DNA of 64,000 nucleotides. It comes from Modestobacter italicus (GTDB lineage Bacteria > Actinomycetota > Actinomycetes > Mycobacteriales > Geodermatophilaceae). Location: NCBI RefSeq assembly GCF_000306785.1, contig NC_017955.1, forward strand, positions 62,001 through 126,000. Reading direction: 5' to 3'. The translations under genes were made by a program, and so were the position numbers. This document shows positions 1-9,887 of the stretch, one piece after another. The notes beneath the pieces are model-generated. The model saw only the letters and a list, made by a program, of their open reading frames with translations, searched no databases and was not told the origin of the DNA. How positions within the stretch are numbered: the first letter of the stretch is position 1; the number at the start of each line of letters is the position of its first letter.

Positions 1-143
1 GCGCCACGGTCACCCCCGAGGAGCTCATCGCGCACTGCAAGGAGCGGATGGCGGCCTACAAGTACCCCCGCTCGGTGGTGCTGATCGACGAGCTGCCCAA
101 GACGGTGACCGGGAAGATCCTGCGGAGGGAGCTGCGGGGGTGA
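1..143 (+). CDS. Acyl-CoA synthetase / AMP-dependent ligase, C-terminal end (partial)
   Basis: Only the last 46 codons lie in the window, read in frame from base 3 to a TGA at 141-143. The end contains [14 protein letters not shown], the terminal motif of ANL-superfamily acyl-CoA/acid-thiol ligases, where the Lys before ILRR is the catalytic lysine of the adenylation step. The substrate (fatty, aromatic or other acid) cannot be judged from this fragment. No frame damage is seen. It is followed by the iron-regulated efe promoter region, so it probably ends its own transcription unit. Confidence 0.85.
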   Translation, partial: ATVTPEELIAHCKERMAAYKYPRSVVLIDELPKTVTGKILRRELRG

Positions 144-166
144 TCCACGGCACCCCCGTGTACGGA

Positions 167-201
167 GGAGGGCAGGCTCACCTAAGGTGAGCCTGCCCTT
201 C
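167..201. promoter_or_regulatory. Two overlapping DtxR/IdeR-type iron boxes upstream of efeU
   Basis: A 31-nt perfect inverted repeat (169-199; 15-nt arms, one central base) sits 45 nt before efeU. Its centre AGGCTCACCTAA is the right part of the actinobacterial iron box TTAGGTTAGGCTCACCTAA. Aligning the 19-nt consensus gives about 15 of 19 matches at 167-185, and about the same on the dyad-related register 183-201. Fe(II)-loaded DtxR/IdeR would be expected to repress the efe genes here. The hairpin could also help terminate the upstream ligase gene, but there is no T-tract. The regulator is inferred from the motif. Confidence 0.7.
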
Positions 202-244
202 GTCGTCGGACGCAGGGATCCCCTGCTCGTCCGGAGGTGCAGCC

Positions 245-1138
245 GTGGGCCAGGTCTTCGCTGCCAGCTACCTGATCGGGCTGCGCGAGGGCCTCGAGAT
301 GGTCCTCATCGTCAGCGTGCTCGTCGCCTACCTGGTCAAGACCGGCCGGCGCCAGCACCTGGTGCCGGTGTGGGCCGGCGTCGGCGCCGCCGCGGCGCTG
401 TCGATCGGCTTCGGCTGGGCGCTGAGCTACGTGTCCACCACGGTGCTCGGCGGGCCCGGCCAGGAGCTGTTCGACGCGATCACCTCCACCGTCGCGGTCG
501 TCCTGGTCACCTGGATGGTGTTCTGGATGCGCCGCACCGCGCGCCGGCTCTCCGGCGAGCTGCGCGGCCGGCTGGACGGCGCCATCGGCCTGGGCGTCGG
601 GGCGGTGGTCGGCATCGCCTTCCTCTCCGTGGCGCGTGAGGGCCTGGAGACGACGCTGCTGTTCTTCGCCTCCGCGCAGGGCGCGACCTCGTCGGCCCCG
701 CTGCTGGGTCTGGCCGCGGGGATCCTGACCGCCGTCGTCCTGGGCGTCGGCCTCTACGCCGGCGCGATCCGGATCAACCTGTCCCGGTTCTTCATGGTCA
801 GCGGCGCGCTGCTGGTGCTGGTCGCGGCGGGTGTCCTCAAGTACGCGGTGCACGACTACCAGGAGGCCGGCGTCCTCCCCGGGGCGACCACCTACGCCTT
901 CGACGCGACCAGCTGGCTCGACCCCGGCAGCTGGTACGGCGCGCTGGCCTCCGGCCTGTTCAACATCACCCCCCAGCCCAGCGTGCTGGAGACGATCGCC
1001 TGGCTCGCCTACCTGGTGCCGGTGCTCGTGCTCTTCCTCCTCCCCGCCCGCAAGAAGCCGGCCGCCGGCAGCACGCCGCCGGCCCCCAACGTCGTCTCGG
1101 AGACCCCGCAGCATGAAGAAGCCCAAGCTCGTGCGTGA
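245..1138 (+). CDS. efeU: EfeU, FTR1-family iron permease
   Basis: Inner-membrane permease of the EfeUOB ferrous iron uptake system (297 aa, usual family size). Two REGLE motifs, at residues 14-18 and about 131-135, are the signature iron-binding motifs of the Ftr1/EfeU family and lie in transmembrane helices. Roughly seven hydrophobic segments are visible. The GTG start at 245 has a GGAGGT ribosome-binding site 7 nt upstream. The gene overlaps efeO by 26 nt and sits just behind two iron-box-like operators, so it is probably the first gene of an iron-repressed operon efeU-efeO-efeB. Confidence 0.93.
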   Translation: MGQVFAASYLIGLREGLEMVLIVSVLVAYLVKTGRRQHLVPVWAGVGAAAALSIGFGWALSYVSTTVLGGPGQELFDAITSTVAVVLVTWMVFWMRRTARRLSGELRGRLDGAIGLGVGAVVGIAFLSVAREGLETTLLFFASAQGATSSAPLLGLAAGILTAVVLGVGLYAGAIRINLSRFFMVSGALLVLVAAGVLKYAVHDYQEAGVLPGATTYAFDATSWLDPGSWYGALASGLFNITPQPSVLETIAWLAYLVPVLVLFLLPARKKPAAGSTPPAPNVVSETPQHEEAQARA

Positions 1139-2285
1139 GCGCCTTCTCTCAGCCCGCCCCGCCGCCCTTGTCGGCCTCGCCGGGTTGACCGCGCTCACCC
1201 TGGCGGCCTGCGGCGGCGGCGACTCCTCCGCCGCGGGCTCCGACAGCGGCGCCGACGACATCGCGGTGGCCGCCACCGACGACGCGTGCGACGTGGCCAG
1301 CAGCGACCTCGAGGCCGGCGTCCACCAGTTCACCGTGACCAACACCGGCAGCAAGGTCACCGAGTTCTACGTCTACGCCGACGGCGACCGGGTGATGGGC
1401 GAGGTCGAGAACATCGCCCCCGGCGTCGCCCGGGAGCTGCGGGTCGAGCTGCCGGCCGGGGAGTACGAGACCGCCTGCAAGCCCGGCATGATCGGCGACG
1501 GCATCCGCACCGCGCTGACCGTCACCGGCGAGGCCGCCTCGCTGGACGAGGACGAGACGCTGGCCCAGGCCGGCACCGACTACCAGCGCTACGTGCAGAG
1601 CCAGACCGGCGCGCTGGTCGAGCAGACCACCGCGTTCACCGACGCGGTCAAGGCCGGCGACATCGAGGGCGCCAAGGCGCTGTACCCGGTGGCCCGCACC
1701 TACTGGGAGCGGATCGAGCCGGTCGCGGAGAGCTTCGGCGACCTCGACCCGATCATCGACGGCCGGGAGGGCGACCAGGCCGAGGGCGAGGACTTCACCG
1801 GGTTCCACCGGATCGAGCAGGCGCTCTGGGAGACCGGCGACGTCTCCGACATGGGCCCCTACGCCGACGACCTGCTCGCCAACGTGCAGGAGGTCGCCAC
1901 CCAGGCCAACGACGTGACGCTGGACCCGCTGCAGCTGTCCAACGGCGCCAAGGCGCTGCTCGACGAGATCGCCACCGGGAAGATCACCGGCGAGGAGGAG
2001 CGGTACTCGCACACCGACCTCTGGGACTTCGCCGCGAACCTGGAGGGCTCGGAGGCCGCCGTCCAAGCACTGCGTCCGTACCTGCAGGAGGCGGATCCCG
2101 ACCTGGTCGCGACGATCGACGAGCGATTCGCAGCCACCACTGCAGAGCTGGAACAGTACCGGGCCGGCGACGGTTGGCAGTCCTACGACCAGCTGAGCAC
2201 CGAGCAGCTGCGCGGCCTGAGTGACAGCATCACCGCGCTGACCGAGTCGGTCAGCCAGGTGGCCTCGGTCGTCGCAGGGAAGTGA
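1113..2285 (+). CDS. efeO: EfeO, iron-uptake lipoprotein with cupredoxin and M75 domains
   Basis: Extracytoplasmic partner of EfeU, 390 aa. The ATG at 1113 lies inside the 3' end of efeU and gives an N-terminus with a lipoprotein signal peptide: hydrophobic residues about 17-30 and lipobox LAAC with Cys33. Residues about 50-140 form the EfeO cupredoxin-like domain. The rest is the M75 (imelysin/EfeM-like) helical domain with the HxxE metal motif in GFHRIEQALWE. In this family the protein binds iron and passes it to EfeU. The frame is open further upstream, but those residues lack any signal sequence and are ignored. Confidence 0.92.
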   Translation: MKKPKLVRERLLSARPAALVGLAGLTALTLAACGGGDSSAAGSDSGADDIAVAATDDACDVASSDLEAGVHQFTVTNTGSKVTEFYVYADGDRVMGEVENIAPGVARELRVELPAGEYETACKPGMIGDGIRTALTVTGEAASLDEDETLAQAGTDYQRYVQSQTGALVEQTTAFTDAVKAGDIEGAKALYPVARTYWERIEPVAESFGDLDPIIDGREGDQAEGEDFTGFHRIEQALWETGDVSDMGPYADDLLANVQEVATQANDVTLDPLQLSNGAKALLDEIATGKITGEEERYSHTDLWDFAANLEGSEAAVQALRPYLQEADPDLVATIDERFAATTAELEQYRAGDGWQSYDQLSTEQLRGLSDSITALTESVSQVASVVAGK

Positions 2286-2298
2286 GCCTGGAACCCTG

Positions 2299-3576
2299 AT
2301 GAGCAGCAACGGCCTGTCGCGGCGCCGCTTCTTCGGCCTCGCCGGTGCCGGCACCGCCGGCGTCCTCGCCGCCGGTGCGGCCGGCGGGGTCATCGGGCGC
2401 GCCACCGCGGAGGAACCGGCTCCCAGCGCCGCGGCGGCGGCCACCGACGCCGTCCCGTTCACCGGGGCTCACCAGGCCGGGATCGTCACCCCGGCGCAGG
2501 ACCGGCTGCACTTCGTCGCCTTCGACGTCATCACCGACGACCGCGCCGAGCTGGTGGAGGTGCTCCAGGCCTGGACGGCGGCCGCCCGCCGGATGACCGC
2601 CGGGCAGGACGCCGGCGAGGTCGGCGCGGTCGAGGGCGGGCAGTACGACGTCCCGGACGACACCGGGGAGGCCCTCGGGCTGCCGGCCAGCGGCCTGACC
2701 CTCACCGTCGGCTTCGGCCCGACGCTGTTCGAGACCGCCGACGGCGTCGACCGGTTCGGCCTGGCCGCCCGCCGCCCCGCGCCGCTGGCCGAGCTGCCCG
2801 GCTTCCCGGGTGACGCGATCGACCCGGCGATCAGCGGCGGCGACCTGTGCGTGCAGGCCTGCGCCAACGACCCGCAGGTCGCGGTGCACGCCGTGCGCAA
2901 CCTGGTCCGGCTCGGCGCCGGGGTGCTCAGCGTCCGCTGGTCCCAGCTGGGCTTCGGCCGGACGTCGTCCACCTCCAGCGCGCAGGCCACCCCGCGCAAC
3001 CTCTTCGGCTTCAAGGACGGCACCGACAACCTCAAGGCCGAGGCGCCGAAGGCGCTCGACCAGTTCGTCTGGGTGGCCGACGGCGACCCGGGGGCGGACT
3101 GGCTGGCCGGTGGCTCCTATGTCGTCACCCGGCGGATCCGGATGCGGATCGAGCCCTGGGACACCTCCACGCTCGCCGAGCAGGAGGCGACCATCGGCCG
3201 CACCAAGAAGGCCGGCGCACCGCTGGGGCAGCGCAGCGAGTTCGACCCGGTCGACTTCACCACGCAGGTCGACGGCGAGTTCGCCGTCCCGGAGACCTCG
3301 CACGTGTTCCTCGCGCACCCGACCAACTCCGGGACGGCGATCCTGCGGCGCGGCTACAGCTTCGTCGACGGGTCCGACGGGCTGGGCCGGCTGGACGCCG
3401 GGCTGTTCTTCATCGCCTACCAGCGCGACCCGGAGACCGGGTTCGTGCAGGTGCAGAAGAACCTGCGGCTGGACGCGATGAACGAGTACATCCAGCACAC
3501 GTCCTCGGCGGTGTTCGCCTGCCCGCCCGGGGTCATGTCCGACGACGACTGGTGGGGCCGCGCGCTGTTCAGCTGA
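2299..3576 (+). CDS. efeB: EfeB, Tat-exported deferrochelatase / DyP-type heme peroxidase
   Basis: Third gene of the efe operon, starting 13 nt after efeO; 425 aa. A twin-arginine signal (SRRRFFGLAGAGTAG) at the N-terminus indicates export folded with heme. The DyP family GxxDG motif appears as GFKDGTDN, with the catalytic Asp, and further conserved parts follow (RIRMRIEPWD and the C-terminal YQRDPETGFVQVQ region). DyP/EfeB enzymes oxidise substrates with H2O2. In the Efe system the role is thought to be oxidation of ferrous iron or release of iron from heme outside the membrane. Length and domain order are normal. Confidence 0.93.
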   Translation: MSSNGLSRRRFFGLAGAGTAGVLAAGAAGGVIGRATAEEPAPSAAAAATDAVPFTGAHQAGIVTPAQDRLHFVAFDVITDDRAELVEVLQAWTAAARRMTAGQDAGEVGAVEGGQYDVPDDTGEALGLPASGLTLTVGFGPTLFETADGVDRFGLAARRPAPLAELPGFPGDAIDPAISGGDLCVQACANDPQVAVHAVRNLVRLGAGVLSVRWSQLGFGRTSSTSSAQATPRNLFGFKDGTDNLKAEAPKALDQFVWVADGDPGADWLAGGSYVVTRRIRMRIEPWDTSTLAEQEATIGRTKKAGAPLGQRSEFDPVDFTTQVDGEFAVPETSHVFLAHPTNSGTAILRRGYSFVDGSDGLGRLDAGLFFIAYQRDPETGFVQVQKNLRLDAMNEYIQHTSSAVFACPPGVMSDDDWWGRALFS

Positions 3577-3613
3577 CTGGACGGCGGGGCCCGGGGTGGC
3601 CAGGCTGCTCCCC

Positions 3614-4981
3614 ATGGCTGACAGCACTCCCCGGGTCGTGGTCGTCGGTGGCGGGTTCGCCGGCTTCTACGCGCTGCGGTACCTGCAGAAGCACCTGGCG
3701 CCCGAGCAGGCCGAGCTGGTGCTGGTGAACCCCACCGACTACCTGCTCTACAGCCCGCTGCTGCCCGAGGTGGCGACCGGCGTCGTCGAGGCCCGGCACA
3801 TCGCCGTCTCGCTGCGCCGCGCGCTGCCCCGGGTGCGGCTGCTGCTGGGCCACGTCAACGCCGTCGACCTGGGCGACCGGTCGGTGACCGTCACCCCGGT
3901 GACCGCACCCGGTGGGCACGCCGAGAGCTCGCGCCTGTCCTACGACCGGCTGCTCCTGGTGCCGGGCTCGGTGACCCGGCAGTTCGACATCCCGGGCGTC
4001 GCCGAGCACGCCCGCGGGCTGAAGACGCTGGTCGAGGCGGTGTACATCCGCGACCACCTGCTGCAGCTGCTCGACACCGCGGACGCCGAGCCGGACACCG
4101 AGGAGGGCCGGGCCCGTCGCCGGGAGATGCTCACCGTGGTCGCGGTGGGCGCCGGGTACACCGGCACGGAGTTCGTCGCCCAGACGCAGCGGTGGCTGCG
4201 CACCATCGAGTCCCGGTGGAGCCGCACCGGCGCCGAGGACGTTCGCTGGATCCTCATCGACCTCGCCGAGGCGGTGCTGCCCGAGCTGGGCCCGGAGCTG
4301 GGCCGGCACGCGCTGGACCTGCTGCGCGAGCGGGGCATCGACGTCCGGCTGGGGGTCACGGTCAAGGCCGCCGACGAGCGGAGCGTCGCGCTCACCGACG
4401 GCACGGTCGTCGCGACCCGCACGCTCGTCTGGGGCGCGGGGGTGGCGGCCAGCCCGCTGGTGGCGAGCCTGGGGCTGCCGACCCGGCGGGGCCGGCTGGT
4501 GGTCGACGCGGAGATGGCCGTGCCCGGGGTGCCCGACGTCTGGGCGGGCGGGGACGCCGCCGCCGTCCCGGACCTGGCGGCGGCGCTGCCCGCGGCGACC
4601 CCGCCGGACACCCCGCCGACCGCGCAGCACGGTCAGCGGCAGGGCACCGCGCTGGGCCGCAACATCGCGGCCAGCCTGGGCGTGGGTGCCGCGCGGCCGT
4701 ACCGGCACAAGGACCTCGGGCTGGTGGCCGACCTGGGCGGGTGGGACGCCGTCGCGAAGCCGCTGGGCGTCGCGCTGACCGGGCCGCCGGCGAAGTTCGT
4801 CACCCGGGCCTACCACCTGTACGCGCTGCCCTCGATGGCCAACCGGGTCCGGGTGGCGGCCGACTGGCTGTGGCAGGCGGTGCTGCCGCCGGAGAGCACC
4901 CAGCTCGGCGTCGTCCGCCCCGAGGACGCCCGGCTCGCCGCGGCCCAGGGCACCGGCCTGTACGGGTCACCGTCGAGCTGA
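3614..4981 (+). CDS. Type II NADH dehydrogenase-like FAD-dependent oxidoreductase
   Basis: 455 aa from the ATG at 3614; a GTG at 3596 would add six residues with no better ribosome-binding site. The N-terminus has the FAD-binding Rossmann motif GGGFAGFYALRYL. A second dinucleotide fold starts at VVAVGAGYTGTEFV (about residue 178) for NAD(P)H, and VWAGGDAAAVPD is the late FAD contact of this family. It resembles NDH-2 enzymes, which pass electrons from NADH to quinone at the inner membrane face. It begins 37 nt after efeB with a strong hairpin after its stop, so it may be co-transcribed with efeUOB. Exact substrates are not established. Confidence 0.8.
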   Translation: MADSTPRVVVVGGGFAGFYALRYLQKHLAPEQAELVLVNPTDYLLYSPLLPEVATGVVEARHIAVSLRRALPRVRLLLGHVNAVDLGDRSVTVTPVTAPGGHAESSRLSYDRLLLVPGSVTRQFDIPGVAEHARGLKTLVEAVYIRDHLLQLLDTADAEPDTEEGRARRREMLTVVAVGAGYTGTEFVAQTQRWLRTIESRWSRTGAEDVRWILIDLAEAVLPELGPELGRHALDLLRERGIDVRLGVTVKAADERSVALTDGTVVATRTLVWGAGVAASPLVASLGLPTRRGRLVVDAEMAVPGVPDVWAGGDAAAVPDLAAALPAATPPDTPPTAQHGQRQGTALGRNIAASLGVGAARPYRHKDLGLVADLGGWDAVAKPLGVALTGPPAKFVTRAYHLYALPSMANRVRVAADWLWQAVLPPESTQLGVVRPEDARLAAAQGTGLYGSPSS

Positions 4982-5003
4982 GGGACTGCTCCGCGGTTGG
5001 GCT

Positions 5004-5043
5004 GCCGTCAAGGCCGCCGCCTTGACGGCGTTCCCGCGGGAAC
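5004..5043 (+). terminator. Double hairpin terminator after the efe/NDH-2 unit
   Basis: Perfect 11-bp stem GCCGTCAAGGC / GCCTTGACGGC with a 4-nt loop (5004-5029), followed directly by the palindrome GTTCCCGCGGGAAC (5030-5043). It lies 23 nt after the oxidoreductase stop. There is no long T-tract, as is common in high-GC actinobacteria. Confidence 0.65.
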
Positions 5044-5147
5044 GTCTCACGGTGGGTCCGCACGGCCGCTCCACCGCTCCCGATGAGTCCTCGTCGTTGC
5101 GGGAGTCCCGTGTCGGCAGGCAGTCCCCCTGGGCAGAGGAGTCCCCG

Positions 5148-5489
5148 ATGCAGCGGTACCTGGTCTCGTTCGACGACGGCTCGATGGACCACATCCCGGA
5201 GCAGGACCTGCCCGAGGTCAGCCGGGTCACCCGCGGGGTCGTCCAGCAGGCCAAGGACGCCGGCGTCTGGATCTTCGGCGGCGGCATCGGGCGCCAGCAG
5301 GCGACGATCGTCGGCACCGACGGGGCAGTCACCGACGGACCGCCCCCGGAGCAGAAGACGGCGCTCGGGGGGTTCGCCGTCCTCGAGGTGCCGTCGCGGG
5401 CCGAGGCGCTGGACTGGGCCGCCCGGATCGCCGCCGGTTGCCGCTGCCCGCAGGAGGTCCGGGAGATCTTCTACGACCCGGAGTCCTGA
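5148..5489 (+). CDS. YCII-related domain protein
   Basis: 113-aa protein from the ATG at 5148 (MQRYLVSFDDG). The frame is open for another 126 nt upstream, but those residues are unlike the family. The compact alpha+beta ferredoxin-like fold, with KTALGGFAVLEVPSRAEALDWAARIA and a C-terminal EVREIFYDPES, matches YCII/DGPF-type proteins. Their biochemical role is mostly unknown; some are linked to extracytoplasmic-function sigma factors in other genomes, but no such sigma factor is next to this gene. It lies alone between a terminator and the convergent HxlR gene. Confidence 0.7.
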   Translation: MQRYLVSFDDGSMDHIPEQDLPEVSRVTRGVVQQAKDAGVWIFGGGIGRQQATIVGTDGAVTDGPPPEQKTALGGFAVLEVPSRAEALDWAARIAAGCRCPQEVREIFYDPES

Positions 5490-5496
5490 CCGCGGC

Positions 5497-5958
5497 TCAG
5501 GCGGTGGGGGTGTTCGAGCGGCGGTGCACGTCGGCGCCGTGCACCTTCTCACCGCACGTGCCGCACACGGTGGTCGGCGCCAGCTCGTGGTCGTGGTGCA
5601 GCAGCGTCACCGGCGGGGTCTCGACGGCCCAGCGGTCGCCCCAGGCCATCAGCGAGCGGAGCACCGGCAGCAGGTCCTTGCCGGCCGGGGTGAGGTGGTA
5701 GTCGAAGCGCGGCGGCGCCTCGGAGTACTGCCGCCGCTCCAGCACCTCGGCCTCGACCAGCGCCTTCAGCCGCGCCGACAACCGGTCGCGGGGTGCGCCG
5801 GTGCCCTCGAGGATCTCGCCGAACCGGTGGTGGCCGAACGAGACCTCGCGGACGGCGAGCAGCGACCAGCGGTCGCCCACCACCTCCAGGGCAGCGGCGA
5901 TCGAGCAGAAGCGTCCGGGCAGCTCCGACACGAGTGTCACGCCTACAGGTTTGCACAT
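5497..5958 (-). CDS. HxlR-family transcriptional regulator with C-terminal CxxC segment
   Basis: 153 aa from the ATG at 5958. The winged-helix HxlR core is evident (CSIAAALEVVGDRWSLLAVR, then RLSARLKALVEAEVLERR), including the conserved Cys just before helix 1. The C-terminus adds about 35 residues with CGTCG, possibly a small metal-binding tail. The gene is divergent from the thiolase, and its start codon lies within a perfect GGTTTG/CAAACC dyad, suggesting autoregulation and control of the thiolase. A GTG at codon 7 is an alternative start. The inducer is unknown. Confidence 0.85.
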   Translation of the reverse strand: MCKPVGVTLVSELPGRFCSIAAALEVVGDRWSLLAVREVSFGHHRFGEILEGTGAPRDRLSARLKALVEAEVLERRQYSEAPPRFDYHLTPAGKDLLPVLRSLMAWGDRWAVETPPVTLLHHDHELAPTTVCGTCGEKVHGADVHRRSNTPTA

Positions 5959-5964
5959 CAAACC
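5948..5964. promoter_or_regulatory. Candidate operator between the HxlR gene and the thiolase gene
   Basis: Perfect dyad GGTTTG-CACAT-CAAACC lying across the HxlR start codon and 65 nt before the thiolase ATG. The local sequence is clearly lower in G+C than its surroundings. HxlR proteins bind inverted repeats of this size as dimers, so this is the best operator candidate. Confidence 0.5.
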
Positions 5965-6028
5965 GATGGGCGCTAACGTCCGACTCCTCAGTTGGGAAAT
6001 CGAACCGACGCGACCCCGGGGAGCCCCC

Positions 6029-7224
<1,196 letters not shown>

Positions 7225-7228
<4 letters not shown>

Positions 7229-8613
7229 CGGCCGTCGAGGCCCCGGTGCGGGCCACCCCCGAGCAGGCCCGCACGCTGCTCATGGCCTCGCTGGCCACCC
7301 TCCTGGTGCTGGTCACCTTCGTCACACCGCTGGCGACCGGGGTCCGGACGACGGTCGACCTCGCCGCCGGCCCGGGGGCGCAGGCCTGGCTGCTCAGCGC
7401 GATGAGCGTCGGCCTGGCCGCCGCGCTGCTCACCGCGGGCGTGCTCGCCGACGACCTCGGCCGGCGCCGGGTGTTCGCCGGGGGGCTGGCCGTGGTGGGC
7501 GCGGGAGCGGTGGTCGTCGCCGCGGCGTCCTCGCCCGGGGTGTTCATCGCCGGCCGGCTGCTGCAGGGCGTCGGCGGGGCTGCGGTGCTTGCCTGCGCGC
7601 TCGGGCTGATCGGCCACGCCTTCCCACCCGGTCCGGCCCGCTCCCGCGCGGCCGCCGTCTGGGGCGCGAGCGTCGGCGCGGGCACCGGGCTGGGCGGCCT
7701 GGTCACCGTCGCGCTCGACCACGGGCAGGGCTGGCGGACGACCTACTGGGCCACCGCGGCGGCGGCCCTGCTGCTGGCCGCGGTCGCCCGCTGGACGCTG
7801 GCCGAGTCCGGCGGGAACGCCGACCGGCGGGTCGACGTCGCCGGGATCGTGCTGCTCGCGGGCGGGATCAGCGCCCTGCTGGCCGGGCTGGTGCAGTCCC
7901 GCACCGGCTGGGGCCAGCTGCCGGTCGTGGTCCTGCTGGCGCTCGGGGTGCTGCTGCTGGCGGCGTTCGTCCCGGCCGAGCTGCGGCAGGCCGCGCCGAT
8001 GATCGACCTCCGGCTGTTCCGGATCCCGGGCTTCCTGGCCGCGACCGTGGGCGCCTTCGTCACCGGCGCGACCGTGGTCGGGCTGAGCTCCTACGTGCCC
8101 ACCGTGCTGCAGCGGGGCCTGGGCGAGAGCCTGCTCACCGCCACCCTGCTGGTGCTCGTCTGGTCGGCGGTCAGCACGGTCACCGCTCTCTCCGTCCGGT
8201 TCCTGCCCGGGCTCGACGGCCGGGTGCTGCTGGCGCTCGCGCTGGCGGTCTGCGCGGTCGGGCTGGGCGGCTACGCCGTCCTCGGGGTGGACGCCTCCGG
8301 TGCCCGGCTGCTGCCCGGGCTCGTCGTCCTCGGCATCGGCTACGGCGCGGCCAACGCCGCCCTGGGCCGGGAGGCCGTCGCGCACGTGCCCGCGGCCCGG
8401 GCCGGCATGGGCAGCGGGGCCAACAACACCGCCCGCTACCTCGGTGCCGCCATCGGCGTCACCCTCGTCGTGCTGGTCGTCGGCGCCGGCGACCCGGCCG
8501 GGACGACGGAGGGCCTGCTGGCCGGGTGGGACCGGGCGGCGCTCGGTGGTGCGGTGGTGACCCTGCTCGGCGCCCTGGTGGTCGCCGTCATCCGCCCCGC
8601 CCGCACCCCCTGA
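7225..8613 (+). CDS. MFS transporter, DHA2-like
   Basis: 462 aa. The GTG start overlaps the thiolase TGA (GTGA), implying translational coupling. Many hydrophobic helices are visible. MFS motif A occurs as GVLADDLGRRRV between helices 2 and 3, and a motif-C-like glycine-rich stretch as GASVGAGTGLGG. The overall order resembles EmrB/QacA-type drug:H+ antiporters. The substrate is unknown; being coupled to a thiolase it might export an acid or xenobiotic related to acyl-CoA metabolism, which is inference. Confidence 0.85.
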
Positions 8614-8624
8614 CGCGGCGGCCC

Positions 8625-8630
8625 TAGGGT
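8625..8630 (+). promoter_or_regulatory. -10 box of a likely leaderless promoter (glycerate kinase)
   Basis: TAGGGT ends 6 nt before the ATG at 8637, and no Shine-Dalgarno sequence is present. With transcription starting about 7 nt after the box, the mRNA would begin at the start codon. Confidence 0.55.
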
Positions 8631-8636
8631 CGGCCC

Positions 8637-9743
8637 ATGCGGGTCGTCGTCGCTCCGGACTCCTTCAAGGGCACCCTCGGTGCCGCCGCCGCGGCCGAGG
8701 CGGTCGCCGCCGGCTGGCGGGCCGAGCGCCCGGACGACGAGGTGCTCACCCTGCCGCTGGCCGACGGCGGCGAGGGCACGCTCGAGGCGCTGGGCCACGA
8801 CGTGCCGGACAGCTGCTGGCGCAGCGCGGACGTGAGCGGGCCGGACGGCCGCCCGGTGCAGGCCGCCTGGCTGCTGCTCCCCGACGGGACGGCGGTGGTC
8901 GAGATGGCCCGCGCCGCCGGGCTGCCGCTGCTGGACCGGCCCGACCCGCTCGGCGCGACCACCCGCGGGCTCGGTGAGCTGCTGGCCGCCGTCGTCGCCG
9001 ACCCCGGCGTGCACCGGGTGCTGCTCACGCTCGGCGGCTCGGCCACCACCGACGGCGGCACCGGCGCGCTCAGCGCGCTGGGCGCGCGGTTCCTGGACGC
9101 CGACGGCGCCGAGCTGCCGCCCGGCGGGGGAGCGCTGGCCCGGCTGGACCGGGTGGACCTCACCGCGCTGACCCCACCACCGGCCGGCGGGGTGCAGTGC
9201 CTGGTCGACGTCACCGCGCCGCTGCTCGGTCCGCTCGGGGCGGCCGGCCAGTTCGGCCCGCAGAAGGGGGCGGCCCCCGACCAGGTCGCCGCGCTGGACA
9301 CCGCCCTCGCCCGGCTGGCCGACCGGCTCGGCGGCGACCGGGAGGCCCCCGGCGCCGGGGCGGCCGGGGGCACCGCCTACGGCTTCGCCGCGTGCTGGGG
9401 CGCGGAGTTCGTCAGCGGCGCGCAGGCGGTCGCCGCCGCCGCCGGGCTGGACGAGGCCCTGGCCGGCGCCGCGCTGGTGGTCACCGGGGAGGGCCAGTTC
9501 GACGCCCAGTCGCTGCGCGGCAAGGTGGTCGGCGACCTCGTCGACCGGGCCGGGCGGACCGGTGTGCCGGTGGCCGTCGTCGCCGGCCGGGTGTCCGTCG
9601 AGGAGGGTGCCGCGCTGCCGGTGCACCGGGCGCTGTCGCTCACCGACCTGGCCGGATCCGTCGACGGCGCGATGGGCGACCCCGCGCGGTGGCTGACCGT
9701 GGCAGGATCCCGGCTGGCGCGGGAACAGTCCGTCACGGTGTGA
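8637..9743 (+). CDS. Glycerate kinase (GarK/GlxK type)
   Basis: 368 aa, class II glycerate kinase fold. The N-terminus MRVVVAPDSFKGTL is the family hallmark. LPLADGGEGTLEAL, LLTLGGSATTDGGTGAL and VVTGEGQFDAQSLRGK are the conserved substrate and nucleotide segments. It phosphorylates D-glycerate to 2-phosphoglycerate (or 3-phosphoglycerate in some members) in the glyoxylate/glycerate route. Start ATG 8637 is supported by the TAGGGT box 6 nt upstream. It stands alone between the MFS gene and a Ser/Thr kinase gene. Confidence 0.93.
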   Translation: MRVVVAPDSFKGTLGAAAAAEAVAAGWRAERPDDEVLTLPLADGGEGTLEALGHDVPDSCWRSADVSGPDGRPVQAAWLLLPDGTAVVEMARAAGLPLLDRPDPLGATTRGLGELLAAVVADPGVHRVLLTLGGSATTDGGTGALSALGARFLDADGAELPPGGGALARLDRVDLTALTPPPAGGVQCLVDVTAPLLGPLGAAGQFGPQKGAAPDQVAALDTALARLADRLGGDREAPGAGAAGGTAYGFAACWGAEFVSGAQAVAAAAGLDEALAGAALVVTGEGQFDAQSLRGKVVGDLVDRAGRTGVPVAVVAGRVSVEEGAALPVHRALSLTDLAGSVDGAMGDPARWLTVAGSRLAREQSVTV

Positions 9744-9887
9744 CGTTCATCCGGTGCTCCCAGCTGCCCGAACGCATGTGTACGCACGCCCTCGCGGGGC
9801 ATCCCTCCTCGCGGTGCGTCCCGCCGCCCGCGCCGGCCGGCTGGGCTGCGTACCGGACGAGCAGGCAGGACGAGGGGACGGCGCGAC

